Under the pieces are notes generated by a model. That model was not told the DNA's origin. It ran no database searches and saw only the letters and a list, made by a program, of their open reading frames with translations. From the NCBI GenBank assembly GCA_030549495.1, contig JAUIRK010000201.1, positions 1 through 64,000 of the forward strand: DNA of 64,000 bases, written 5' to 3'. Made by a program: the position numbers and the translations under genes. Origin of the DNA: Nectonema munidae. Lineage: Eukaryota; Nematomorpha; Nectonematoida; Nectonematidae. Below are positions 10,956-23,600 of the stretch, in pieces. Each line of letters starts with the position of its first letter. Position 1 is the stretch's first letter.

Positions 10956-11508
10956 GATAAGAATGTGAGAGAAGAAACAAAAAAAATTAAATGCATAAAG
11001 AAACATATAAAAATTGTATGCTTTCTTTCTCAATGAGTTTTTATATTAATTAAGCAGGCGATTTTTGGACACTGGTGTCTCATTGTGCCTGAAAGGGTTA
11101 AGCATTTATTTAGTAAAGGTTTTGAAGTATAATAGGAAATAGATTTAAACGCTACTAATTTTGAAAGTTGGCGCAGACATACCTGCAGAAAACAAAACTA
11201 GATGAAATGCCGAGCGGAGCAGAGCAGACACAAACTGATAAGATGCTTGTCAGAGCTGGTGCGAATTCATTCAATGAAACTTAGAGCAACCGCAAACCTA
11301 CAAAAAGTGAGTCAGAACGAGTGCGAAGATTTTAATGCACGCGTAGAGGTCTAAAATTAATAAGGCATATTTTATTTTGTTAATTGCGGGGTGTGAGGGG
11401 CAGCACCGTTTGAACAGTTGCGGGGCGGTGCGGGTGCAAATTGATAAAATGCGGGTTGGGGCGGGTGCGAACAAAATTTTTCGACCCGCGCAGGGCTCTA
11501 ATACACAC

Positions 11509-14348
11509 TCACATACAAAACATGCTACTTTTATTCGTAGCACTCATATTTCGATTCACTTATGCGCTTACTCTACCTCTATTCTTTTAAACAAAAATTT
11601 CTTAGCAAAATATGGGTACTTTGAAAATTGTTCCATGATGTATATTTATTATATTTCATTGTTGTTAAAAGTCTATCATAGATGCTCATGCTCCTAAAAT
11701 GGTCTCTTTATTTGTCAAAGCTTCTATCGGTATTTTAAGTTCATTTCAAGATTTTTACGTTTTAAGCCATTTTCAAGAGATTTTAAAATTGCTTAATAAG
11801 GCGATAATTTCAAACAAATATTTTCTAAACATATAAAATTCATATCTAGAGGAGTAAACTTCTGTAAAAATAATAATGTCGGTCCTAAAACATATTCTCT
11901 AAAATCTGTCATTAGATTTTTCGTTATGTCACATAACTCTTCTGAATTACACCTTCCACTGCACAATGTTATGTTCATTTATTGGTTCTAAATTTCTCAT
12001 TCAACTAGAAATGAATTGTTCTCATTAAAGTTACTGATATCTTTTATATTCACTGAAAATCTGTATAATTTTTTTCCAGCAATTGAATATTCATGAAATC
12101 GCAATAAACTCTAACAAATGATAAGTCAACCACTGCCCAGCTTGTTGGCTAATCTATATTTTTATATTTACAAATTGTTATTCAAGTAAATTAGAGATAC
12201 TAATACATTTTACTAAAAATAACATTTTTGAGGCTAAAAAGAGTAATTGCCAACAAAATACTAGTGTTTATGTGTAGTTATTGTTTTTGTTACATAACCA
12301 TCCAATTTTTTTCTCGTTGAAAGGAAAAAATCAAATAAATATGATAAAATGTAAAAAAAAATCCTCACGGTCATAGTATAAAATTTTCTAATCTTCGTAC
12401 AAAAAACTAAATCAATTAAAATAATTCAGATATTGGAAACCACAGGATTATGTTTGAGAACAACTTCTTAGATTCAGAAGCAGTCGTTCTATAAAAGTGT
12501 GTGATCGCAGTAAACTGATAAATGGGAGATCAAATTCTATCACTAGAACGTATTACGTTTCGTGTTCTGAATTATACACTCAGATTTATACGAAAGGCCT
12601 AACTTCTTAGGATACGAAATTGTGTGATTTCTTGTAATATACCTAAAGTCACTGGGATTTAGAATAAGATCGTTTTTCATTAACCACGAACTATATTTGT
12701 GAGGAAAAGAGCGCAATCTGTGTTAAGTTTAGAGTTCCAACTCCGAACCAAACGGTGTGACCCTTATATTTTCAAGATTCAACATCTAAAAAACTTGCGA
12801 TTAGCGAAGTATGAATCAAGGCTTCTGTATTCAAGTTGTGCTTCACTTGTGGCCTATATTCCTAAAAATGATGCAACTATCAACTTCAAAGCTGTTCTTG
12901 TCTTGAGTGTCCAACAGCATCATGCGCTTGAGACATAAACCAGAGTCGTTGTTGTGCCACAATCGTTTCAAATCAGGTGTTGAAGTGGAATCAAATGATG
13001 CGTGCCTATGCAACAGACAAAACATCGAGATGTTGGCCAATGGTTGTCTTCAATAATCATCTCCACAAGGCTGTTCTCAAACCTTCTGTAATATTTTCTA
13101 TCAAAGAAAGTACAAGGTACAGAAAGTACTTCTGTAATATTTTCTATCTGTACTGCTTTCTGAAAACTCTATGAAATTCGTACCTAAAGCTCAAATATGC
13201 CAAGTGATGTATGATATATATTTTTTTCTTGCTTTAAATTTATGGGTATCAGAAAGATTACCCAAATTTATCATAACCTAATATATGCTATTGTGTAATC
13301 CGCTATCCAATAAATTTGATTTTGCAAATAAAATTCAAAATTAAAGTTTAATCACATTATTATTTATAAAAATACACGTAATTTTCACAATCTGTACAAA
13401 GATGAAGTCTTTTGTGCTAATAAGGTAAAAAAAGTATAAAAAAAAAGTAAAAGTATTTACTTTTGTTTTTATATAAATCTAAAAATTATCATTTTGAAAG
13501 GTACAAAAATATTTCAATCAAACTGTTAAATCATATGCATTATACATTAGTTAGATTATCAATATACACAAACTCTAGAATGTCATTTTCAATAGTTTGT
13601 TTAAAATATTGAACATTTTGTTTTATAGTTGTCTAAAGAACATGACATTTCGTAGAGAATGAAAACAAGATTTTATTTAAAACCAAAAGAATTTTTTTAA
13701 AATATAAACCAAATGCATATAAAATAGTGAAAATTTTAGCATGAAATCTTGTGTTATCATTAAATTCAACTTTGAGAAAATATATAAGTTACAGAATATT
13801 TTATAAAAAGCTCTTTATATAAAATAAATTTACTTTATAGTGAGTTGAATAGCATTTAAATTTTTGACGTTATCTACAATCTTCTAAATTATATAGCTAA
13901 AAAATGAGTATGTGCAGAATGTAATGAAAATCATGTAAAGGTAACTCTTTGTATTGTAATTAGATAATTAATTTGGAGTAATGATGTGCAAATAGAGAAG
14001 AATCAAAAAGTGCAATGGAAGTACTACAAGGATATTCATTCGAACTTAAAAAATTTACTCAACCCGAAAATATCACTCACTTGCAGCCAATTGCAATTAT
14101 GGTAGAGTCAATTATAGTAGTGGTTACTTTCAAAATGTTTAATCAATAGGAATACTTACTCAGTTCCTATCATCCATGAATAATTTTATCGCTTGAACTA
14201 AAGCTTACTTTCACTTGGGTTTAATATCAGTTGCGCTTTGTTTTTGTTTTATCAAAGTGTGTTTTTAGTCGTTGGCGTGTAGTTTAGATGTAAAATAGGC
14301 TGTAATTTACAAAGCAAAGGTTTATTTCAAAAATAACAAAAATATCGG
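11509..14348. other. Region downstream of NAA25 without a recognised gene
   Basis: No frame resembles a known family. 12690-13170 is less AT-rich than its surroundings and has short coding-like frames on both strands, perhaps an old transposon, but I could not assign it. A short duplication (CTTCTGTAATATTTTCTATC) occurs near 13081 and 13129. Confidence 0.45.
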
Positions 14349-14664
14349 TTAATTAGGAATCTTATTACATTGCTTGCTGATGTTGTGACTTAAAGATGAG
14401 TAGAAACTTGAATAACTTTCTTTTAAGATAAGCCTGAACTGCTCTGAATGGACGTCGAAGAGCGAAGATAAAAGCTCAAGTGAGGATCCTTTTGTGTCGA
14501 GAGAAAGTTTCGAAAAGCATTTGAAGATCAATCCAAGGTCAAGATTATCATGAAGAAAAAGTAATGAGATAGAGGAATTTTGTTTGCAAATATTCAGTAA
14601 TGATTTGAACGCATTTTTAATTATTGTGATCACGTTAGAAAGAGTTTTTGAGATAGTTTGGGTT
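14349..14664 (-). CDS. NAA25: NAA25 recognised exon 15 (C-terminal)
   Basis: Starts TQTISKTLSNVITIIKNAFK and ends ISKQCNKIPN with stop TAA at 14349-14351. It matches the helical C-terminus of the family (SFQDYVTGLQTLISNVVDHI and KVQSSYLHSLLEM). Confidence 0.8.
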
Positions 14665-17600
14665 CTAAAAAAGCTTCAAAAATGAAAGGTCAAACATTGA
14701 GGAACTGAAGGATACTTATTAGGATTTTTGTTTTTAATTGTTTCTTTCCAGGTTTGAGAAATGATAATGACTAGAGAAAAACATTCATATGTTATCCGAG
14801 AATAAGACATTTTACAGGAAAATAGATGCAGAGAACTCTTATGCGGTTCAACACTGCACTGATTTAGCATGAGATCAATGTTTGTTTTGAACTTCTCCAG
14901 AGAAGATGTTGTGAGTTCCTTAAAAGAAATGAAAAACAAATTATAATTTATTATGACGTAATACAGATGCTTTTAATTTTCGATCCCTCAACTTAGTTCA
15001 AATACTTCCAGGAAAATTTCAATGTTAATCAACACAAGCTAATATTTCATTATGTATAAAGATATTCTCATCTTTTATGCCACGAAATCCACACGGAAGC
15101 TCACAATTCCGCATGGATCAGCTAATTTTATTCGATTTTCAAATATTTAGTTGAATTATCAGCACGAACAGTGCCGGATTAACATAGTAGCAGATGCTAT
15201 AGGCCCCGCGCTTAGTTGAAATTTTTTTTTTGACTTTTTGTAATATCTTATAGCACGGAAGATTTATTAAACAACCTTAGTAACACTCAATCTTCCTATT
15301 GTGATAGGAAATGGAGTTTCAATCTTCTTTGTTCAGTTAGGACATTATGCATCAAAGTGATGACTTACTTTGCTTATTTTTCAAATAAGATAAACTTGCT
15401 AAAATCCTGCGTATCTGGACAATAGAAAACAACAAAAGTAATAAGCGATCTCGCGAAAAATACACTGGTAAGCACGGAAAATTAAAAAAATTATTATTAA
15501 TCTACTGTACATCAGCATTTATTAAAATGCTTTCATTTAAAAAGCTATTCCATTGTATATCAGGCATTTATAAGAATGTAGCTGACAAAGAAGAAAAAGC
15601 TAGGTATTCAACAATACTACTAGATACTTCGGCTAATCAAGTTTTTTTGTTGAAAGCTGTTTTACTGTTGGCATTGCCTTGGCTTATCTTACCCATTTTA
15701 AATGAGTAACGTTACCACAACATTGTATTGTTCATTCACAAGCCAACGCTATTTCTAGGCATCTTTTAAAAACTGTTTATGTATATAATAAAGCATATAT
15801 GAACAAAGGATGCTGCTTATGGGTTTTCATAAATATATTTTTAATAAGGTCTAAAGCAGTCGTTCTTATCGGAGGGAGTCCATAAAAACATTCTATCTAA
15901 AGAAAGGCATATGTATTAGGTTGTCTCGAGTGTTCCTGACAAAACACTGATAAGGAACAAATAGACAGATTTTCTGTATTATATTATGATTATTTTGAGG
16001 CTAAATTTTGATAAAAGGAGAAAGTAGAAGTACATTTTGACAAATAATCAAAGAAATAGGTAGAGTATTGTAATAATATGGTTGAATGAATATAACTTTA
16101 TTGGTATATTTCGCCTCTAGTGAGTATTTATCAACTAAGTTAAGTGAAAGAACAGAAACAAAGCGCCATGGAGATGAAATAAAGCAGTATCAAAGGTGTT
16201 CTACGAAAGAGAAGGGCTAGGCAGTAAGGCCGAGAGATCAAATATAAAGCTCCCTAAAATACATTTTTTACTTAATATCCTAGGTACCGCTCCAAAATCA
16301 TCCATTTTGATTATTTCAGTTAATTGGGTCGGAAAAGACTCATACCAACAAAGTGTTATTCTTTCAATCATGTTATTATAATCTTTTACCTTAACCGGTT
16401 ATCGACCACAGTCGCCTTTTCAAAAATATGAATCGTCTGCTTTTATCAATGCTTTTTAATACAAATCTTCTGCTTTACATTAGATATCGTTTGATTATTC
16501 TGGTCGATAACGGGTTAAACTCAAAATGTATATATGTGTTATTAATAATACCAAAATAGATTGGAATGGAGTTTCTAAAGGCAAGAATGGATCCATAATA
16601 AAGCCTTCAGTTTGCAAAGTGAAAACGAAGAGGCATATGACAGAAGAAAGGCAGGAAAAGAAAGAAGGATAGATATTCGCTTCATAATTTGGAAAGCCGA
16701 GAGAGGAGAGAGAATAGAAAGAGTTAAAATATAAGTTTATGTGATTGGGCGAAGAGTTAAAAGATTTGCCATTTTTAGAATGGGATTGAGTTGCAGACTC
16801 ATTTTCACAACTCGCCAGCATTCCTTCAATATCTTTACTTATTTCATAAAGTCTTGAAACTTTCTTAGAAAAATGTCCCATTTCACCACAATCATGAGTA
16901 TCATTTATTGCGGATAGGTAGTAGAAAAGAGAGCTTAGACTTTTACGCAAAGCAAATAAATTTACTTCACTTGAAATGGTATTTTCTTGATAATTGGAAA
17001 AACATTCGCGCTTCCAACTTTTAATCAAAACGTGATTTCGGTTATCAACAATATTACTATTGTTTACGCCTAAAATTAAAGAATGTAAAAAATACAATTA
17101 GCTTGAAGGAAAAAAGACTTTGAAGGGAGTGAAAATTAAAGCTTTTGAATATATTTTCATTTGGAACCTTTGAAAGAATTTCATCAATTAAAAACTCCAC
17201 TTTCATAACATTATTTAGAAAGGAATTGTTAATTCGGTTTTTAAAGGTCAAAAAATCCAATGCCTAAAATAGAAAAATCCTTTATTTTAAATAAATCCAT
17301 CCATCTAAAAAGCAAGCATGTTTACCACAAATAATAATTATTATATCATTACAAACTCTACATCATCATCTCATAAAATAAAAATCTTATTACTTATAAA
17401 CGAATCAAAGTTACTCACCATCTTCTACTCAAATACGTTGCCCTACCAATACCCTGAATACACAGTTCTGCTACGCTCTGCAAAGTCATGTTCTATCACA
17501 CTAAAATAGACAAGAATTTGTCCCCTAAATCAAAATCACAAAGAAAATCGTGATTCATACAGGCGTATGACAGAATTTTTTTATTTTCAAAAGATGTAGA

Positions 17601-20600
17601 CACAAGCCATGAAATAAACTTCTAATATTCACAACGCTAATTCAGACGTTCCCGACACTCTAGAAACGATTCAATTTACGCTTGCACAAACCTCTATCAA
17701 ATATAAATTAAGAAGTTCGAACATTAGTTACTAAATACAATCTCCTAAGTTGCACGCCTCATTAGCTAAATTCTAATGTTGCTCTTGAACATTTTTATTT
17801 TTTCATGATCTTATGTTTTATTATGATAAATATTTTCTATTTTATTTTGTAGAAACTTTCCGGCCATAGTCTTCTTCAATAACGAGAAATAGATGAGAGA
17901 AAACTCACTATTAGACATCGAATATAGGACATATGGCCTCAACCAATAAGCCATTTGTTGGTTAATAGCTTTTTATTTATTTATTCTCTTCTGACTTTGG
18001 ACCGACATGAGTTTTTAAATTTTTTTTGCCTATTTGCGCTTCTAATCTTGCAATAAATTGCTTATTTCTAATGATCATTCAACTAGATGCATTATGTATG
18101 GGTTAGAAGAAACAAACAACTTCTTTTGATTATTATCATTGTTGGAAATTTTTTCCAATTTTCAAAGATTGAATCAATAAAAACAAAAAAACATAATCAT
18201 GTTGTTGATTTCTACGCCCCCTTCAAACAGGTTATTATTAGAAACTTACGTCTTCCTTTAGCCCCGACACAACAGGTTACGACGATTCAAAAAAGATATA
18301 GATGACAGATACGTTATAAGAATGATACACTATTTTTTGAGTTTTGATACATGTAGTCCAGGGGCGCACATCCTCAAAATTATTGGGGGCGAAATTTTTT
18401 GTTGAAATTTTTAAAATTAGTAGTCTGGAAATACGATGGGAGACCAAATATTCAAGCAATCCTTTAAAATAGAGTGTATTCAGCGCAAGTCCTAAATTTA
18501 TAAGACCACTTTATATTTTTTTTTACAAAATTGGTGAATTTAAATACTATACTTTCAGTGAAAATATTTAATTAAATTTGCATATCGAATATACACTAGT
18601 TTAAAAAAATCCAAAATTGTTAGAGGGGTAGAATAGGCTTTTCATGAAGTAGTCTACGAGGTACATTATAGGAATTGATGAAGGGATATTATAGAGAAAA
18701 CAAATAACTGAAGGTTGGATAGTTTTATATGAGTGAATGTAGTCTAAAGGCGACTACTAGACAACCTGCAATGTTTATATGAAATTGATTCAGGGGCAAG
18801 GGTATAAAACGAAGTTATAATTGTGCAAACAAAAAATTAAGATTGCATTATTTCATTTTTCTCAGCATCATTTAAAAATAGTTTAAAAGCTAAATTGATA
18901 CAAGCTACCAAAATCTACAAAAAGTAAAATAACTTTTAAGGAAAAAAAGTCTAACAGAAAAAGTTATAGAGCTTCAACAAAAACTAAAAAAATTTAGAGC
19001 ATAACTTAAGTTTTTTGAAAACTAATTTGACGTATCCCCTACAGCATACTCTATGGGTGGCATAACAGGTTGGTTGAGATGATGGACTCAACACTTTTTT
19101 AATTAATTAATCCAGAAGCCTCTGGATTCGATTCCTTATCGATACAAATTTGTTCATAGTTTGACATAAGCGGTACATCAGTCTTGCTCAATGAAAATAC
19201 ACCCGCTGCACCTTAACTTTTACTAAAAATTGAAAAATTTGCTACATAATTAACATAAGAGAGAAAGGAAACAAAATAAACAAATAAAGCAATTTTCACA
19301 ATTTTAAAATGGAACCGTCTGTTCTCAGAATAATTTCAAAATAATAGGAGGCATAAAGAATTAGTTTATTTGATATTTTCAAGTTTTTATAAGCAGCAAA
19401 AGCCAACGTTTAAGTAGGTAGCCCTTATAATTAAAAAATTATTTAAACTAACGGTCAACAGACATTTCGCCCCAAAGATAATTCGCCCCCTGGACAAATA
19501 GTCTCATAGGCTATTTGTTTCATCCATCTTTGCTTATTATATGTGTAAAATTATTAAAAAAAATTATATTCTTGTTTATTTTATCTCTATTAAATTATTT
19601 CAAATTAATCATTTTATCTCTTAATTTTTTAGAATTGTCCATGAGACAAAATGTCTTATAAAAATAATGGGGCGAATTGTCCATGGGACGAACTGTTTTA
19701 TGAAAATAATGGAGCGAAATGTCCGAGGACCAAACTAACATAAATCAAAGTATACGAGAAAAGAAAATCATTGCGTTTTTTTGAATATTTCTGTCTACAA
19801 ATAAAATTCTGACAGCTGTCATAAATAGATCAAGTACATTTTTAGCAACTGAAACATTTTGTTTCGATATTATATTTTTATTATAATAATCAACAAATTT
19901 TCTTAAAAAAAGTGATTTGATTATGTACAGTGTTACTTATAAAATTTAACAATTGAACATTATAAAAAATATCTCTGCTCAAATATTAAGAAAATAGAGT
20001 ATTCTTGCTTTTAAAGTGAATAGCTAGTCAAAATATTCATTCCCAAATAACTATTAAAAAATTTTCTTGACTTGAAAAAATTAGTTTTCTACAAAATGTA
20101 ACAAACGTAGTGATAAAGATTAAATGACCTTTGTTGAAAAAAAATCTTTGCGAAACAATATTCATTGATATAAAATTGTAACAATTGGAAACTATTTTAA
20201 CTTAACTCTAAATGCAAATTAGACAGAAGCAGTGGTGTAGCCAAAAAAAAGTTGATAGAAGGGGCACAATTTAAAAACAAAAACTTGCGCAACATTATTT
20301 ATACTTTCCTCTCCTTTCAATTTTATCCTTTCACTTTTATCCTTTCAAAACTCCTACGTCTGATCCGTAGGAGTTTGCTTTCACTGCACAAATATTGGAT
20401 ATGGTCCTCTTTACTTTGAATGCCGAAAGTCGCGAATTTTTAGAAGTCTATTGTTTACTCCTCCCCTACTCAATTTTGTTAAATGTATAATGTGTATATA
20501 ATTAATTTACTTTGAATTTTTTCCAAAAGGGTAGTTGTTATTTAGATCTGTAAAACTAGATCCTTGGTAAACATTAATTTTTAATACGTAGGGGTATTAA

Positions 20601-23600
20601 TCCTTTCATTGGAGAAATTTTCAAAAACTGATATCGCATAAGAGGCATGGGGGCACCATGAAGTACATAGGAGTGTGGGCACGGCCCCTCATGCCCCAGC
20701 CTAACTACGTCACTGGAGAGAAGAGAGCTGAATGAGATAGGAGAGCTTAACAAGAGAAGAGGGCTTGAATGAAAGAAGAGAGCTTGAGTGAATGATTGAG
20801 TTTTAGCAGAGAAAGTGGAAGAGAAAAACAGAGGAGACAGAAAGAGAAATAGAATCACTGTGACAGAAGATAAGAAAATCTAGTGGATCATCAACATGTG
20901 TTTGCTCTGTGACCTGTGTACATATTGAAGCAATGTATTATTGTTATTATATAGCTCTCACGCATCGTCTGTAAAATATGTTCGATACGAATTTCAGGGT
21001 ATGCGGCGAATCGTCGCACAGGACTGACTAATCGTAGCACGCTTGCTACAATCAATGGGCTCTAACACTTTTTGATCCTGCCGCCGCCTCTTCTTCATTT
21101 TGCAAGCACGCATCTTGAACAAGGACATTTTTCCTCATCATCACCGTTTTCTAGGCAAGCGAGTGCAGTTGCAAGCACGCATCTTGAACAAGGATCTTTT
21201 TCCTCATCATCACGCTTTCTATGCAAGCAAGTGCAGTTGCAAGCACATATGATGTCATATTTACTAAGTGAGCGATGAACTAACTCGTTGCACAACCCAA
21301 CGCATTTTTCTCGCTCAATGCCATAAAATTATATCAATTAAACCTCTTAGATTTATTTTTTTCAAACCTCTCATATTTAATTTTTTTATTTTTCGATGAT
21401 GTTAAATTAATTGAAAATTTAGATAAATCTATAATTAATAGTTTTTTATTAGTCATATAATAATTAGATTTGAATTTTCAATTTAACCTTGCATTTTGGA
21501 TAAGATTTTGAATACTGTTTTATTATTTTTTTAAACTATTTTTTTCAAACGAGCTACTTGTTTATTTTGGTTGATATAAAAAATATAACAAAAACCATTA
21601 GACAAATAAATTAAAAATTATTTTCATGAAGTTTTAAAATGTAAAGTCTTTTTATATACTTTCAATACTTTTTTAAACAAGGCATTTCGTTTATAATTCT
21701 TTGACATTATTTATAATATTACCGCCTCAAAGCCAGTTATTTCCAATGAGCTAGTCCCTCAAGGGTTAATATTTGAACAAATCCTGTTTTCTTATTTTAT
21801 TAATGACTTTCATAACATGAAAAAATTCAAGTAGTACATGATAACTTTTATCAATATAAAAAACTAAGTATAATTGAATAACTTAAAAGTCAATATAAAA
21901 GACTAATTTTATGATTGTTTCAAATAAAAAAAGATTTTTAGAAATCATTATTAAGTTCAAGAATGGATTCCAGATAAATATTTATGTTTTACTATATAAA
22001 ACACTTTTTTTTTACAACATAGCTATATTAACTAGGTATACTCAGATCTAAAATGAATAAAAGTCAATCATCTTTCACATTAAAAAGAATATATTTTTAC
22101 TAGCTGGTCCTGTGGTCGTTTCTTGCTTCGCTCGAAACATAGGATCATTGGTGGTGTGTATTATGATCTGAGGGAAGGTTTAATCATGCCATAATTTTTG
22201 CCCATTTTACATCATTACAAAACATATACAAAAATAATTTCAATATGTTCTCTTAGTCAGTTTTTAGCATAGTTATATTTTTTATGGGTATTTATTATTT
22301 CTTCTCTGATACTTTTGTTGAAAAGCACAATATTTTCATTTCTTCTTTCATGATTATGCTCCACCTTTTTTGAAATGGCATTTTGACCATCTTTATTGAA
22401 TATGAGCTTATCTAAGTAAAATTTAAACCATATTTAAGAGACAATTTTAACCTAATCTACATTCTATCAATAGTATTTTATGCAATTTTTTTATAAACTA
22501 TTTTAGATGTTTTTGATATATAATTTTAATTAGTTGATTCAGTATTTTTAATACCCATTAATGACCAACATCTATAATGTGTTTTGTGGTAATATATGAT
22601 TAGTTTGATAGATTAAAAAATAACTACACATTTATAAACTTGCTAGAAACAAAATATATTACTTTAGACCGAAAAAACAAATCCTAACCTAAAAGTTATA
22701 TTGTCCTAAAGGGAAACATATCGTTTTTATATATATTGAATAAATTAGGAGCTACGATTAGTCCCATGCAATCAGAATTATCTGTTCATCCCTCATTTAG
22801 TAAATATGACATCATATGTGCTTGCAGCTGCACTTGCTTGCATAGAAAGCGTGATGATGAGAAAAATGTCCTTGTTCAAGATGCGTGCTTGCAAAATGAA
22901 GAAAAGGCGGCAGGATCAAAGTGTTAGAGAGAGTCCATTGATTGTAGCGTGCTACGATTAAAAAAGGCGGCAGGATCAAAGTGTTAGAGAGAGCCCATTG
23001 ATTGTAGCAAGCGTGCTACGATTCGCCTGGAACCTAATATTCCATTGTTTCAATATGCACACAATAAGTAAGTAAGCAATGTTTATCACAGTGTCCTCCT
23101 TGTAGTATTTTTGAGCAAACACATGTTGATTATCCACTAGATTTTCTTATCTTCTTCTGTCACCGTGATTCTATTTCTCTTTATCTCTTCCGCTTTCTCT
23201 GTTAAAACTCAATCAATCACCCAAGCTCTCTTCTCTCATGCAATCTTTCTTCTCTCATTCAAGCTCTCTTCTTTCACTCAAACTTAGTCCTGTGCGACGA
23301 TTCGCCTGGAACGGAATTTCAGAGCAATTTGGCATAATGTTTGATTGATTCTAAAGTCGGCATTCCTTCTTTCATTCTCTTATCTTACATTATCATGTAT
23401 TCGAATGATCATTACATTCTATAATGCGATCATCATACATGTTTTATAAACAAGCAGCAACTCTTACTTATAGAAAATTATTGGGAGGGGGGGGGGGGGG
23501 GGGGGGGGGGCGAATGTCATTTCGCCTCCTCGCCTCCTGGATGTGCGCCCCTGATGTAGTCGTAGGTGTTCTTTTGTTTTAAAGTATGGATCTTTGATCT

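Larger units (their letters stand above)
10432..11500. mobile_element. Non-autonomous hAT element with perfect 8-bp target duplication
   Basis: Ends are TAGAGCCCTG (10432-10441) and CAGGGCTCTA (11491-11500). The flanks ATACACAC at 10424-10431 and 11501-11508 are identical, as expected of hAT insertion. Subterminal stretches are rich in GCGGGT and ACCCGC motifs on both sides and stand out from the AT-rich surroundings. No hAT transposase is present. Inside lie an exon-like frame (10627-10812) and a tRNA-like repeat (10876-10955). Confidence 0.88.
18359..23553. mobile_element. 5.2-kb hAT insertion with perfect ends, composite interior
   Basis: CAGGGGCGCACATCC at 18359-18373 is exactly mirrored at 23539-23553. 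The 8-bp flanks ATGTAGTC at 18351-18358 and 23554-23561 are identical. No transposase frame is present, so it is non-autonomous. Inside are a SINE (about 19049-19214), a MITE (19461-19724), a second hAT element (20230-20715), a large inverted repeat (20716-21276 and 22786-23285) and a G24 run near the right end. Identical target duplications argue for a young insertion or one in which the termini happen to be intact. Confidence 0.88.

Noticed and set aside
12690-13170. Coding-like region (possible Tc1/mariner remnant)
   Set aside because: No catalytic motif or ends could be identified in any frame.
21072-21278. Frames across the foldback arms (both strands)
   Set aside because: They arise from the tandem-duplicated repeat and have no protein similarity.
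18351-23561. Possibility that the large inverted structure is an assembly mirror artefact
   Set aside because: The arms carry different tandem duplications and the outer ends have a proper 8-bp target duplication.
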